NCBI GenBank assembly: GCA_964465355.1
Contig: CAYXJZ010000003.1
Span: 1 to 64,000 of the forward strand
Reading direction: 5' to 3'
DNA: 64,000 nucleotides
Source of the DNA: JAABTL01 sp964465355
GTDB lineage: Bacteria > Deinococcota > Deinococci > Deinococcales > Trueperaceae
A program made the position numbers and the translations under genes. Positions 34,916 through 43,830 of the stretch are shown here, piece after piece (positions within the stretch are counted from its first letter, which is position 1; each line of letters opens with the position of its first letter). The notes beneath the pieces were generated by a model. The model made no database searches. It had not been told where the DNA came from and saw only the letters and a program-made list of their open reading frames with translations.

Positions 34916-35901
34916 GCCAGGATCGGGATGGCGACGGTCGCCAGGGCGACCACTTCGTCGACGAGGCCGCCCATCTTGTGTTGGAGGGCGCCGACCTCTA
35001 CGTCGAACAGGTCGGTCCACGGGACGCGCCGGTGGTCTACTACCTGCACGGAGGCCCCGGCTACTCTGCGCATGCCTTCCGCGAGCTCATGGGCGAGGAA
35101 CTGGAGGACTACCGCATGGTCTACGCCGACCAGCGCGGTGGTGGCCGCAGTTACGCCGACCAACCCTTCGACCTCGACGTCATGGCCGACGACGTGGCTG
35201 CTGTGCTGCGCGGCCTCGACCTTGGCCAGGCCACCCTGCTGGCCCACGGCTTCGGCGCGATCGTGGCGGTGAGGGCTGCCGGCCGCCACCCCAAGTCGGT
35301 GCGCGGGCTGGTCCTGATCAACCCTTGGCTGTCGATGCCGATGCTGGCGCGCGCGCTGCAGCGCGAAGCCGCCCACCGTTCCGGCCGCGGCGATGAGGCC
35401 TTGCCGCCCGAGTCGGCCCTCGCCGAGGCCGATGCGCTCGACCCTCAGGTCCTGGTCGACGCCGCCTTCTCCTGGGTGGCGCCGAAGACGCTCTTCGACC
35501 AGCTGCAGTTCCCCGACCCGACCGCCAGGATGCACCTGGAGCATGCCGACGCCACCGCCTTGCTCGGCCCGACGGAGACCGCCGAGCTGGAGGCGCCGTG
35601 GGGGCTGCAGGTGGTGGCGGAGTGGGCCGAGTTGCGTCAGCCCGCCGCCGTGCTGGTCTCCACCCGCGACGGCACCAGCTACCCCGACCAGGCCGAGGCG
35701 GCCCTGCAGGCCAGGCCAGACGCCGTCACCGCCCTGCTCGACGGCGGGCATCATCCCTACGTCGAAGAGGCAGATGACTTCCTGGCCACCCTGCGCCAGG
35801 CCCTTGCCCACGCGGGCGCGCAGCTGCGACCAACTGTTCCGGCGGAGCAAACACCTGCTCCAGCAGAGCAGGCCCCTGCCCCAACTGATCAGGACGACTA
35901 G
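34912..35901 (+). CDS. Alpha/beta hydrolase (prolyl aminopeptidase-like) without nucleophile Ser
   Basis: The 329 aa protein matches S33 proline iminopeptidases: oxyanion-hole HGGPGYSAH, DQRGGGRS and a C-terminal His in DGGHHPYVEE. The nucleophile elbow, normally GGSWGS or GHSxG, reads LAHGFGA, with Gly113 (codon 35248-35250, GGC) where Ser is expected. One base change would account for it. It is probably not a peptidase unless another residue substitutes. The C-terminus is a Pro/Ala/Glu repeat tail. TTG start overlaps the upstream stop. Confidence 0.8.
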   Translation: MSQDRDGDGRQGDHFVDEAAHLVLEGADLYVEQVGPRDAPVVYYLHGGPGYSAHAFRELMGEELEDYRMVYADQRGGGRSYADQPFDLDVMADDVAAVLRGLDLGQATLLAHGFGAIVAVRAAGRHPKSVRGLVLINPWLSMPMLARALQREAAHRSGRGDEALPPESALAEADALDPQVLVDAAFSWVAPKTLFDQLQFPDPTARMHLEHADATALLGPTETAELEAPWGLQVVAEWAELRQPAAVLVSTRDGTSYPDQAEAALQARPDAVTALLDGGHHPYVEEADDFLATLRQALAHAGAQLRPTVPAEQTPAPAEQAPAPTDQDD

Positions 35902-35976
35902 GCAGCTGCCCAGCACCCCTGCTCCGGCGTGAAGGGCTTCTCGGGGAGATCGGAGACCCCGTGATAGCATCGTCAA

Positions 35977-36471
35977 GTGCTGAGACCTGACCTACAAGTT
36001 GCCTCTGTGACGCGCATCCCGTTGGATTGGCTGCGTGCGCGGGGTGTGCGCGGCTTGCTCGTCGACGCCGATGACACCATCATCGCAGGCGACGATGCCC
36101 CTAGCGACGAGGTCACGGGCTGGATCGCGGACCTGCACGCCGCCGGCATCAAGGTGGCGCTGCTGTCCAACGGCACCCATGGCCGCATCGAGCGTCTGGG
36201 CAAGATGTTGGGCATCCCCTACCTCTCGTTGGTGGGCAAGCCCCTTCGTATCGCCTTCCGCCGTGGCCTGCGAGCCATCGGCACCGAGGCGCCGCAGACC
36301 GCCATGGTCGGCGACCAACTGTTCACCGACGTGCTCGGCGCCAACTGCGCCGGCCTGACATCGGTGCTCGTCAGGCCACTCACCCCGGGTCGCCACCCAC
36401 ACACCCGGGCGATTCGCGTGCTGGAAAGATGGGTACTAGGAGGCGACCGTGACCGTACTCTCGATCGGTGA
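35977..36471 (+). CDS. YqeG-family HAD phosphatase
   Basis: The 164 aa protein has HAD motifs I DADDTI, II LLSNG, the motif III lysine in VGKPLRIAF and motif IV GDQLFTDVLGAN, in the compact arrangement of YqeG (HAD IIIA) proteins. Substrate unknown. The GTG at 35977 is six bases after TAGCAT (35965-35970). Its 3' end overlaps pilB by 23 bases, so it heads a yqeG-pilB-pilT transcript. Confidence 0.88.
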   Translation: MLRPDLQVASVTRIPLDWLRARGVRGLLVDADDTIIAGDDAPSDEVTGWIADLHAAGIKVALLSNGTHGRIERLGKMLGIPYLSLVGKPLRIAFRRGLRAIGTEAPQTAMVGDQLFTDVLGANCAGLTSVLVRPLTPGRHPHTRAIRVLERWVLGGDRDRTLDR

Positions 36472-39106
36472 CAAGCGACTCGGCGCCGTCCTCTTGGAAC
36501 GGGGCTACGTCAACGACGATGCATTGCAGCAGGCCATCAGCCGTCATTCCGAGGTCGGCGGCCGCCTGGCCGAGGTCCTCGTCCAGATCGGCGTCATCTC
36601 GGAGCAGCGCATCGCCCGCGCCGTCGAGGAGTCGATCGGCATCCCGCTTGTCATGCTGCCGCGGGTCGACGTCATGCCAGAGGCCCTCGCCAAGGTCCCT
36701 TCCAACACCGCGTACGAGGTGGGCGCCCTTCCCTTCGCGCTGGACGGCAACCGCCTGCGGGTGGCCTTCGACGACCCGCTCGACGCCCTCGCGCTCGAAG
36801 AGGTGGAGGACGTCAGCGGCTGCGTGGTGGAGCCGTACCAGGCCATGCACAAGGAGCTGCAGTGGGCGCTGGCCACCTACTACCCCGAGCTGGGGCTGAC
36901 GCCGCCTTCCGACCTGCAGATCGACACAAGCCAGCGCCTCGGCGCGCTGGCGGTGGAGCGCGGCGACCTCAGCGCCGATGAGCTGGCCGAGGCCGTCGCC
37001 GAGCAGCAGCGCACCGGCGGACTGTTGGGCCGCATCCTCGTGCGCCAGGGCCGCATCAGCGAGGACCGCTTGGCGCAGCTGCTGGCCGAGCAGATGGGCC
37101 TGCCATACTTGGAGCGATTGGAAGGCCTTCCCTTCGACGAACGGCTGGCCAGCCATCTGCTGAGGCTTGACGCGGTGCAGTTCAGCGCCGTGCCGCTGCG
37201 CATGGAGGGCGACACGGTGGTGGTGGCGGTGGCCGATCCGCGTCGCATGGCCGACGTCGAGGCCATCGTGCAAGCCCAGGTCAGCTTCGTCGCCAGCCCC
37301 GACGCCCAGGTGCAGCAGCGCATCGAGCAGATGTACGCCAGCGACAAGGGCCGCTTGGGCGAGACGCTGCTCATGAACAAGAAGCTCAAGCGCGAACAGT
37401 TGCGCAAGGCCTTGGAGGAGCAGGCCAAGCTCGGCAAGGTCAAGCCGCTCGGCGAGATCCTCATCGACCTTGGCTACGTCACCCAGGGCGACGTGGACGA
37501 AGCGCTCAACAAGCAGCGCTCGGGTGGCGGCAGGCTGGAAGACACGCTTGTGCAGTCGGGCAAGATCTCGCCAGAGATGCTGGCCAAGAGCCTTGCCATG
37601 CAGTTGGGCTACGACTACATCGACGAGGGCAACGCCCGCATCGACCCCTTCGTTGTCTCGCTCGTGCCAGAGCCCACCGTGCGTCGCTACCAGGCCATGC
37701 CCATCCGGGTGGAGGGCAACACCCTGGTGGTGGCCATGAAGGACCCGAGGCACGTCTTCGCGCTGGATGACGTGCGGCTGATCACCGGCAAGGAGATCCA
37801 GCCTGCTGTGGCCACCGAGGAGACCCTCGGGCGTCTCATCAACCGCTTCTACCGCGACGGTGCGGACATGGACGAGCTGGCCAAGGCCGTGCTCGAAGAG
37901 GTCGGCGGCCAGACCAGCGTCGAAGAGGACACCAGCGCCATCGACGACAACGCGCTGGTCAAGGTGGTCAACAACATCATCCGCGAGGCCGTCCTCAACG
38001 ACATCTCGGACATCCACATCGAGCCGCGGCCCGACAAGGTGGTCGTGCGGGTGCGCAAGGACGGCAGCCTGCGTGAGTACATGACCATGCCGAAGGCCAC
38101 GGCCAGCGCCATGGCGGCCCGCATCAAGATCATGGGCGGCCTCAACATCGCCGAGCGCCGCATGCCGCAGGACGGTCGCGTCCGCTACAAGGACAAGAAC
38201 GCCGAGGTCGACCTTCGCCTCTCCACCCTGCCCACCGTCTACGGCGAGAAGTGCGTCATGCGCATCCTGAAGAAGGCGGCATCGATCCCCGAGATCGAGC
38301 AGCTCGGCTTCGCCGACCACAACTTCCAGCGTTTCACCGACGTCATCCAGAAGCCGTACGGCATGTTCCTCATCACCGGGCCGACCGGCTCGGGCAAGTC
38401 CTTCACCACCTTCTCCATCCTCAAGCGCATCTCCACCCCGGAGAACAACGTCTCGACGGTGGAAGACCCCGTGGAGTACGAGATCCCCGGCATCAACCAG
38501 ACGCAGGTGAACGTCAAGGCGGGCCTCGACTTCGCCCGTGCGCTGCGCTCCTTCCTGCGGCAGGATCCCGACATCATCATGGTCGGTGAGATCCGTGACC
38601 AAGAGACCGCCAAGATCGCCATGGAGGCCGCGCTCACCGGCCACCTGCTGATCGCCACGCTGCACACCAACGACGCCGCCGGCGCCGTGGTGCGCCTCGT
38701 CGAGATGGGCATCGAGCCCTTCAACGTCTCCGCCTCTCTGATCGGGGTGCTGGCCCAGCGCCTGGTACGACGGGTGTGCAGGGACTGCCGGGTGGAGTAC
38801 ACCCCCGAGCCCGACGTGCTGCGCCGCTTGGGCCTCTCGGGCGACGAGGTCCGCGGCAAGATGCTGTACCGCGGGGTCGGGTGTGAGAAATGCGGAGGCA
38901 GCGGTTACAACGGGCGCTACGCTATCCATGAGCTTCTCACGGTGGACGATGACATCGCATCTGCGATCGTCAAGGAAGCGTCCGCGCTCGAGATCAAGGA
39001 GATCGCCGAGAGGAGCGGTATGCGGACGTTGCGCGAGGACGGCGTACTGAAGGCTTTCGAGGGCATCACGACGCTGGAAGAGGTCCTGGCGAGAACAGCC
39101 GACTGA
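36449..39106 (+). CDS. pilB: Type IV pilus extension ATPase PilB/PilF with three GSPII domains
   Basis: Hexameric motor powering pilus assembly and, in Thermus, DNA uptake. The 885 aa protein has three successive N-terminal GSPII-type domains (about 1-150, 155-310, 315-480), each with an LGxxLLxxGxIxxxxLxxAL pattern, then the ATPase core. Walker A GPTGSGKS is near 643-650, Walker B IIMVGEIRD near 707-715, and a zinc tetracysteine CRDC / CEKC near 777-814. Thermus thermophilus PilF (889 aa) has the same plan; most PilB proteins have one such domain and about 570 residues. GTG at 36449 has AGGAGG upstream. Confidence 0.95.
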   Translation: MTVLSIGDKRLGAVLLERGYVNDDALQQAISRHSEVGGRLAEVLVQIGVISEQRIARAVEESIGIPLVMLPRVDVMPEALAKVPSNTAYEVGALPFALDGNRLRVAFDDPLDALALEEVEDVSGCVVEPYQAMHKELQWALATYYPELGLTPPSDLQIDTSQRLGALAVERGDLSADELAEAVAEQQRTGGLLGRILVRQGRISEDRLAQLLAEQMGLPYLERLEGLPFDERLASHLLRLDAVQFSAVPLRMEGDTVVVAVADPRRMADVEAIVQAQVSFVASPDAQVQQRIEQMYASDKGRLGETLLMNKKLKREQLRKALEEQAKLGKVKPLGEILIDLGYVTQGDVDEALNKQRSGGGRLEDTLVQSGKISPEMLAKSLAMQLGYDYIDEGNARIDPFVVSLVPEPTVRRYQAMPIRVEGNTLVVAMKDPRHVFALDDVRLITGKEIQPAVATEETLGRLINRFYRDGADMDELAKAVLEEVGGQTSVEEDTSAIDDNALVKVVNNIIREAVLNDISDIHIEPRPDKVVVRVRKDGSLREYMTMPKATASAMAARIKIMGGLNIAERRMPQDGRVRYKDKNAEVDLRLSTLPTVYGEKCVMRILKKAASIPEIEQLGFADHNFQRFTDVIQKPYGMFLITGPTGSGKSFTTFSILKRISTPENNVSTVEDPVEYEIPGINQTQVNVKAGLDFARALRSFLRQDPDIIMVGEIRDQETAKIAMEAALTGHLLIATLHTNDAAGAVVRLVEMGIEPFNVSASLIGVLAQRLVRRVCRDCRVEYTPEPDVLRRLGLSGDEVRGKMLYRGVGCEKCGGSGYNGRYAIHELLTVDDDIASAIVKEASALEIKEIAERSGMRTLREDGVLKAFEGITTLEEVLARTAD

Positions 39107-39119
39107 GGAGGCGGTCCAG

Positions 39120-40346
39120 ATGGCCGACCAGATCAGAGCGACACAGACACAGGTCGACATCGTCGACCTCCTCCGCTTGGCCGTCGAACGGCGTGCCAGC
39201 GACCTCATCCTCACCGTCGGCCTGCCACCGATGATCAAGATCCACGGCGAGTGGGGGCCCACCGAGCACGAGACGATGACACCCAACATGACGCGGCGGC
39301 TGATGTACTCGATGATGGACGAGAAGAAGCAGAGGAACTTCGAGGAGGGCAAGGACCTCGATTTCTCCTTCAGCCTCTCCGGCCATGGTCGCTTCCGCGT
39401 GAACTGCTTCCAGCAGCGCGGCTCCGTAGGCGGTGTGTTGCGCACCATCTCCGAGGAGGTCATCACCTTCGAGCAGCTGGGCGTGCCCACCGAGGTGGCC
39501 GACATCGCCCGCCTCCCGCGCGGTCTGGTGCTGGTCACGGGGCCGACCGGCTCTGGCAAGTCGACCACCCTCGCCACCATGATCGACCTGATCAACCGCG
39601 AGTCGCAGAAGCACATCGTGACCGTGGAAGACCCCATCGAGTTCTTCCACCAGCACAAGCAGTCCATCGTCAACCAGCGCGAGATCGGCGAGGACACCCG
39701 CGACTTCCACGCCGCGCTTCGTTCGGTGCTCAGGCAGGCGCCCGACGTCATCCTGGTCGGTGAGATGCGCGACCACGAGACCATCGGCGCGGCCGTGACC
39801 GCGGCCGAGACCGGCCACCTGGTCATGGGCACCCTGCACACGAACACTGCCGCCGAGGCGGTGGACCGCATCATCGACGTCTTCCCCGAGGCGCAGCAGG
39901 AGCAGGTGCGGGTCCAGCTGGCCAACAACCTGCAGGCCATCTTCACCCAGCAGCTCATCCCCCGCGCCTCCGGCGAGGGCAGGGTGCTGGCCTACGAGCT
40001 GCTGATCGCCACGCCGGGCGTGCGCAACCTCATCCGTGAGGGCAAGACCCACCAGATCCTCTCGCAGATCCAGATGGGCGGCCGCGAGGGCATGATCTCC
40101 ATGGACGCCTGCCTGGCCGAGCTGCACCTCAAGCGCGCCATCAGCTTCGAGGTGGGCCTTGCCCGCTCGGTGGACGCGAAGGAGTACGAGCGCCTGGTCA
40201 CCAGCGGTGGCATCGAAGGCGCGGGCGAGGGCAAGGATGCCCGTCCCACACGCAACGTGGAAGTCAGCCGCAGCAGCCCGAGCAGTGCGCCGAGCGGTTT
40301 CGGGCGCCCGGGCAGCGGCAACGTCGGCCGCGGTGGCAGGAGCTGA
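39120..40346 (+). CDS. pilT: Type IV pilus retraction ATPase PilT
   Basis: Hexameric retraction motor for twitching and DNA uptake. The 408 aa protein has the PilT N-domain (DLLRLAVERRASDLILTVGLPP), Walker A GPTGSGKST near 140-148, the Asp box VTVEDPIEF, Walker B ILVGEMRD and the AIRNL-like GVRNLIREGK motif. It has a Ser/Gly-rich C-terminal extension beyond the usual core. Starts 13 bases after pilB with GAGGAGG upstream. Confidence 0.96.
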   Translation: MADQIRATQTQVDIVDLLRLAVERRASDLILTVGLPPMIKIHGEWGPTEHETMTPNMTRRLMYSMMDEKKQRNFEEGKDLDFSFSLSGHGRFRVNCFQQRGSVGGVLRTISEEVITFEQLGVPTEVADIARLPRGLVLVTGPTGSGKSTTLATMIDLINRESQKHIVTVEDPIEFFHQHKQSIVNQREIGEDTRDFHAALRSVLRQAPDVILVGEMRDHETIGAAVTAAETGHLVMGTLHTNTAAEAVDRIIDVFPEAQQEQVRVQLANNLQAIFTQQLIPRASGEGRVLAYELLIATPGVRNLIREGKTHQILSQIQMGGREGMISMDACLAELHLKRAISFEVGLARSVDAKEYERLVTSGGIEGAGEGKDARPTRNVEVSRSSPSSAPSGFGRPGSGNVGRGGRS

Positions 40347-40359
40347 GTCAACGAGGACG

Positions 40360-40388
40360 TTGACAGCGGCCGCCGGCTTCCGTAGGCT
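40360..40388 (+). promoter_or_regulatory. Promoter of the leuCDB-aminotransferase-ilvD unit
   Basis: Exact TTGACA (40360-40365), 17-base spacer and TAGGCT (40383-40388). Seven bases later is the ATG of the leader peptide, so transcription and translation start at or next to the same base. Confidence 0.8.
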
Positions 40389-40395
40389 TCATGCC

Positions 40396-40470
40396 ATGCA
40401 GTCATGCACCAGGGTCCGCAGGCGAGTGCGTTGCATCCGGCGGCGTCGCGTCCTGCCCCTAGTGGGCTGA
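40396..40470 (+). CDS. Candidate leucine/branched-chain leader peptide
   Basis: A 24-codon frame. It is very arginine-rich (TRVRRRVRCIRRRR) and then VLPLVG before the stop, with codons GTC CTG CCC CTA GTG. CTA is rare in this GC-rich window, and E. coli leuL also uses CTA as its control codon. It is the first ORF after the promoter and is followed by a perfect terminator hairpin before leuC. The layout is that of a leu attenuator. No homologue recognised; prediction from context. Confidence 0.7.
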   Translation: MQSCTRVRRRVRCIRRRRVLPLVG

Positions 40471-40483
40471 GGGGTCTCGCCGA

Positions 40484-40552
40484 ACCCGGGTTGGCCGCAA
40501 GGCCGTCGCCCGGGTCCCTCAGGCGGCCCCCGACCTCCGTGGTCGGGGGCCG
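40484..40552 (+). terminator. leu attenuator: nested hairpin plus intrinsic terminator
   Basis: ACCCGGG/CCCGGGT (40484-40490 and 40509-40515) encloses GGCC-GCAA-GGCC, a stable tetraloop hairpin. Next comes a perfect 12-bp stem CGGCCCCCGACC (40524-40535) with its complement at 40541-40552, 5-nt loop, followed by TTCTCGTTG. A CCCCT/AGGGG pairing overlapping the leader Leu codons gives an alternative upstream fold. Confidence 0.7.
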
Positions 40553-40622
40553 TTCTCGTTGCTCGCCCGCCTCGACAGCCTTCCTCGCCGGAACCACAAC
40601 GGCAGAACATGGAGTCCAACAC

Positions 40623-42068
40623 GTGCAGCCACCCCTCAGCCTCTTCGACAAGGTCTGGCGTGACCACACCGTCGGCAGCCTGGCCAACGGCCACACCCAG
40701 CTCCTGATCGGGACCCACCTCATCCACGAGGTCACCAGCCCCCAGGCCTTCGGCATGCTCGATGACCTCGGCCTGCCAGTGCGCATGCCGCACCGCACCT
40801 TCGCCACGGTGGACCACATCGTGCCGACCGACCAACGCGTCGAACCCTTCGCCGACCCCATGGCCGACGCCATGATCAAGGCGCTGCGCGCCAACTGCCT
40901 GCGTCACGGCATCACCTACTTCGACCTGGACTCCGGCCTGCAGGGCATCGTGCACATGGTCGGCCCCGAACAGGGCATCACCCAGCCGGGCACCACCATC
41001 GCCTGCGGCGACTCGCACACCAGCACCCACGGTGCCTTCGGCGCCATCGCCTTCGGCATCGGCACCAGCCAGGTGCGCGACGTGCTGGCCACGCAGACCT
41101 TGGCCATGAGCAAGCCCAAGCTGCGGCGCATCGAGGTCAACGGCCGTCTGGGGGCCGGCGTCTACGCCAAGGACGTCATCCTGCACATCATCCGCAGCCT
41201 CGGCGTCAACGGCGGCATCGGCTACGCCTACGAGTACGGCGGCGACGTCTTCGACCGCATGACCATGGAAGAGCGCATGACCGTGTGCAACATGTCCATC
41301 GAGGGTGGCGCCCGCTGCGGCTACGTCAACCCCGACCAGACCACCTTCGACTACCTGCAGGGGCGCCCCTACGCGCCGGCAGGCGAAGCATGGGCGCAGG
41401 CCGTGGAGCGTTGGCGGGCCGTGGCCAGCGAGCCAGGCTGCCACTACGACGACCTGGTGGTCATCGACGCTGCCGACATCCCCCCCACCGTCACCTGGGG
41501 CATCAACCCCGGCCAGGCGGTCGGCGTGACCGAGCAGGTGCCGGATCCCGAGCAGCTCGCACCAGAGGCGCGGGTAGCCGTGCTCGAAGCGCTCGCGCAC
41601 ATGAAGCTGCAGGGCGGCGCGCCGGTGCAGGGCATCAAGGTGGACGTCGCCTTCCTCGGCTCCTGCACCAACGGTCGTCTCAGCGACTTCCGCGAGGTGG
41701 CCGCCGTGATCCGTGGCCGCAAGGTGGCCCCCGGGGTGCACGCCATCGCCGTGCCAGGCTCCACCTTGGTCAAGGAGGCATGCGAGCGCGAGGGCATCGA
41801 CCGGGTGCTCATCGAGGCCGGCTTCGAGTGGCGGGCCGCCGGCTGCTCCATGTGCCTGGCCATGAACCCGGACAAGCTCATCGGCGACCAGCTCTGCGCC
41901 AGCTCGAGCAACCGCAACTTCAAGGGCAGGCAGGGCTCGCCCACCGGCCGCACCATGCTCATGAGCCCGGTCATGGTGGCCGCCGCCGCCGTGACGGGCA
42001 TGGTGGCCGACGCGCGCACCGTCTTCCAGGACCAGCACGCCCCCGCCCAGGACAGGATGAACGCCTGA
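40623..42068 (+). CDS. leuC: 3-isopropylmalate dehydratase large subunit
   Basis: Aconitase-family 4Fe-4S enzyme isomerising 2- to 3-isopropylmalate in leucine synthesis. The 481 aa protein has HRTFATVDHIVPTD, CGDSHTSTHGAFGA, and the cluster cysteines in GSCTNGR and CSMCLAMNPD. GTG at 40623 has GGAG eight bases upstream, and the N-terminus (M)QPPLSLFDKVWRDHTV matches the family. Its stop shares one base with the leuD ATG. Confidence 0.96.
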   Translation: MQPPLSLFDKVWRDHTVGSLANGHTQLLIGTHLIHEVTSPQAFGMLDDLGLPVRMPHRTFATVDHIVPTDQRVEPFADPMADAMIKALRANCLRHGITYFDLDSGLQGIVHMVGPEQGITQPGTTIACGDSHTSTHGAFGAIAFGIGTSQVRDVLATQTLAMSKPKLRRIEVNGRLGAGVYAKDVILHIIRSLGVNGGIGYAYEYGGDVFDRMTMEERMTVCNMSIEGGARCGYVNPDQTTFDYLQGRPYAPAGEAWAQAVERWRAVASEPGCHYDDLVVIDAADIPPTVTWGINPGQAVGVTEQVPDPEQLAPEARVAVLEALAHMKLQGGAPVQGIKVDVAFLGSCTNGRLSDFREVAAVIRGRKVAPGVHAIAVPGSTLVKEACEREGIDRVLIEAGFEWRAAGCSMCLAMNPDKLIGDQLCASSSNRNFKGRQGSPTGRTMLMSPVMVAAAAVTGMVADARTVFQDQHAPAQDRMNA

Positions 42069-42733
42069 TGCCGCTGCAACCGATCACCCAGGTCAAAGGA
42101 CGCGCCGTGGTCGTCGCCGGCGACGACATCGACACCGACCGCATCATCCCCGCCCGCTACCTCAGGGCCATCACCTTCGACGGCATGGGCGAGGGCCTGT
42201 TCTACGACGTGCGCTTCGACGAGCACGGCCGCCCCACCGGTCATCCCCTCGATGCACCTGAGCGCGCGGGCGCCAAGGTGATGATCTCCGGCAGCAACTT
42301 CGGCTGCGGCAGCTCACGCGAGCACGCGCCGCAGGCCATCGTGCGCGCGGGCTTCCAGGCGGTGGTGGCCGGCTCCTTCGCCGAGATCTTCTTCGGCAAC
42401 GCCACCACCCTCGGCATGCCATGCATCGCCCTGCCGGCCGATGAGCTGGCCGAGCTCAGCGCCATGGCCGAAGCCGACCCCGGCCTCGAGCTGGTCATCG
42501 ACATCGCTGCGCAGACGGTGAGCGCAGGTGGGCGGAGCTTCAAGGGCAGGCTGCCAGACACCGCCCGCGACGCCCTGCTCAGCGGTCGCTACGATCCCCT
42601 GGCCGAGCTGCTGGAGAACGCCGATGCAATCGACCGCACCGCGACGGCCTTGCCGTACACCCACACCGGCGGCCACAGTGGCGCCAGCAGCGGCGACGCC
42701 GTCCACGCAGGCAGCGAGGTGCCAGCCACGTGA
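42068..42733 (+). CDS. leuD: 3-isopropylmalate dehydratase small subunit
   Basis: Swivel-domain partner of LeuC. The 221 aa protein has DDIDTDRIIPARYL, GSNFGCGSSREHAPQA and FAEIFFGNATTLGMPC. It is slightly longer than usual because of a Gly/Ser/Ala-rich C-terminal tail after YTHTGGHSG. It overlaps leuC by one base and leuB by GTGA (42730-42733). Confidence 0.96.
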   Translation: MPLQPITQVKGRAVVVAGDDIDTDRIIPARYLRAITFDGMGEGLFYDVRFDEHGRPTGHPLDAPERAGAKVMISGSNFGCGSSREHAPQAIVRAGFQAVVAGSFAEIFFGNATTLGMPCIALPADELAELSAMAEADPGLELVIDIAAQTVSAGGRSFKGRLPDTARDALLSGRYDPLAELLENADAIDRTATALPYTHTGGHSGASSGDAVHAGSEVPAT

Positions 42734-43830
42734 GCGCAGCGAAGACCCACCGCGTGGCGGTGCTGGCCGGTGACTTCATCGGTCCCGAGGTGACGGACGC
42801 CACCCTCGAGGTGCTAGGCGCCCTCGCTGAGCGTTCCGACCTGAGTTTCGACTTCCAGCATCTGCCTTTCGGCGGCCACGCCATCGACCTGCACGGACAC
42901 CCCTTCCCCGAGGCGACGCAGGCAGCGGTGGCAGAGGCCGACGCCGTGCTGCTCGGCTCGGTGGGCGGACCGGTGGGTGACCATCCTTGGAACCGCCTGC
43001 CGCGTGAGCTGCGGGTGGAGACGGGCCTGCTGGCGCTGCGCAAGCACCTCGGCGTCTTCGCCAACCTGCGACCGGTGGCCGTCTTCCCCGGCCTCGAGCA
43101 GCTGTCGCCGCTGAAGGCGGAGGTGGCCCGGGGTACCGACATGCTCATCGTGCGCGAGCTCACCGGTGGCATCTACTTCGGCAAGCCGTCCTTCAAGGAC
43201 GCCGAGCGCGGCGTCTCCACCGACATCTACGAACGCTTCGAGGTGGAGCGCATCGCCAGGCACGCCTTCGAGGCGGCCAAGCTGCGTGGCGGCAGGGTCA
43301 CCAGCGTCGACAAGGCCAACGTGCTCGAGGTCTCGCAGTTCTGGCGCGACGTGGTGGTGGGCGTGCACCTGAGCGAGTACCCGCAGGTGGCGCTTGACCA
43401 TCTCTACGTCGACAACGCCGCCATGCAGCTGGTGCGCGCGCCCACCGACTTCGACGTGGTGCTGACCTCCAACCTCTTCGGCGACATCCTCTCCGACCTG
43501 GCCGCCGTACTGCCCGGCTCGCTTGGTGTGCTGCCTTCGGCCAGCCTCGGCGGCAGGGTCGGGCTGTTCGAGCCGGTGCACGGCAGCGCCCCCGACATCG
43601 CGGGCAAGGACCTGGCGAACCCCACAGGCACGCTGCTCTCCGCGGCCATGATGCTGCGCTTCAGCCTTGGGGCGCCCGCCGCAGCCACGGCCTTGGAGAC
43701 CGCCGTTCGCGGCGCCCTTGCCGATGACCCTACCCGCGACCTGGGGGGCAGCCGCGGCACGGCCGCCTTCACCCGCGCCGTGGTCGAAGGCCTGCCTCAG
43801 GTCGTGACCGAGGAGGTCGGCGCAGCGTGA
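42730..43830 (+). CDS. leuB: 3-isopropylmalate dehydrogenase
   Basis: NAD-dependent oxidative decarboxylase giving 2-ketoisocaproate. The 366 aa protein has VAVLAGDFIGPEV, LRKHLGVFANLRPV, RELTGGIYFG, VDKANVLEVSQFWR, the metal-binding SNLFGDILSDL and EPVHGSAPDIAGKDLANPTG. Note GDFIGPEV where GDGIGPE is usual. GTG start overlaps leuD; its stop overlaps the aminotransferase start (GTGA). Confidence 0.95.
   Translation: MSAAKTHRVAVLAGDFIGPEVTDATLEVLGALAERSDLSFDFQHLPFGGHAIDLHGHPFPEATQAAVAEADAVLLGSVGGPVGDHPWNRLPRELRVETGLLALRKHLGVFANLRPVAVFPGLEQLSPLKAEVARGTDMLIVRELTGGIYFGKPSFKDAERGVSTDIYERFEVERIARHAFEAAKLRGGRVTSVDKANVLEVSQFWRDVVVGVHLSEYPQVALDHLYVDNAAMQLVRAPTDFDVVLTSNLFGDILSDLAAVLPGSLGVLPSASLGGRVGLFEPVHGSAPDIAGKDLANPTGTLLSAAMMLRFSLGAPAAATALETAVRGALADDPTRDLGGSRGTAAFTRAVVEGLPQVVTEEVGAA

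Noticed and set aside
35840..35890. Repeated GCTCC/GAGCA elements at the hydrolase 3' end as a CRISPR or repeat array
   Set aside because: They encode a short Pro/Ala/Glu tail and form only a 7-bp hairpin; no regular spacer pattern.
36380..39958. Very long open frame (over 1,100 codons) on the minus strand over pilB and pilT
   Set aside because: It is an antisense shadow created by high GC at third codon positions. The plus-strand genes have clear motifs; the shadow has Leu/His/Val/Asp-rich low-complexity content and no domain.
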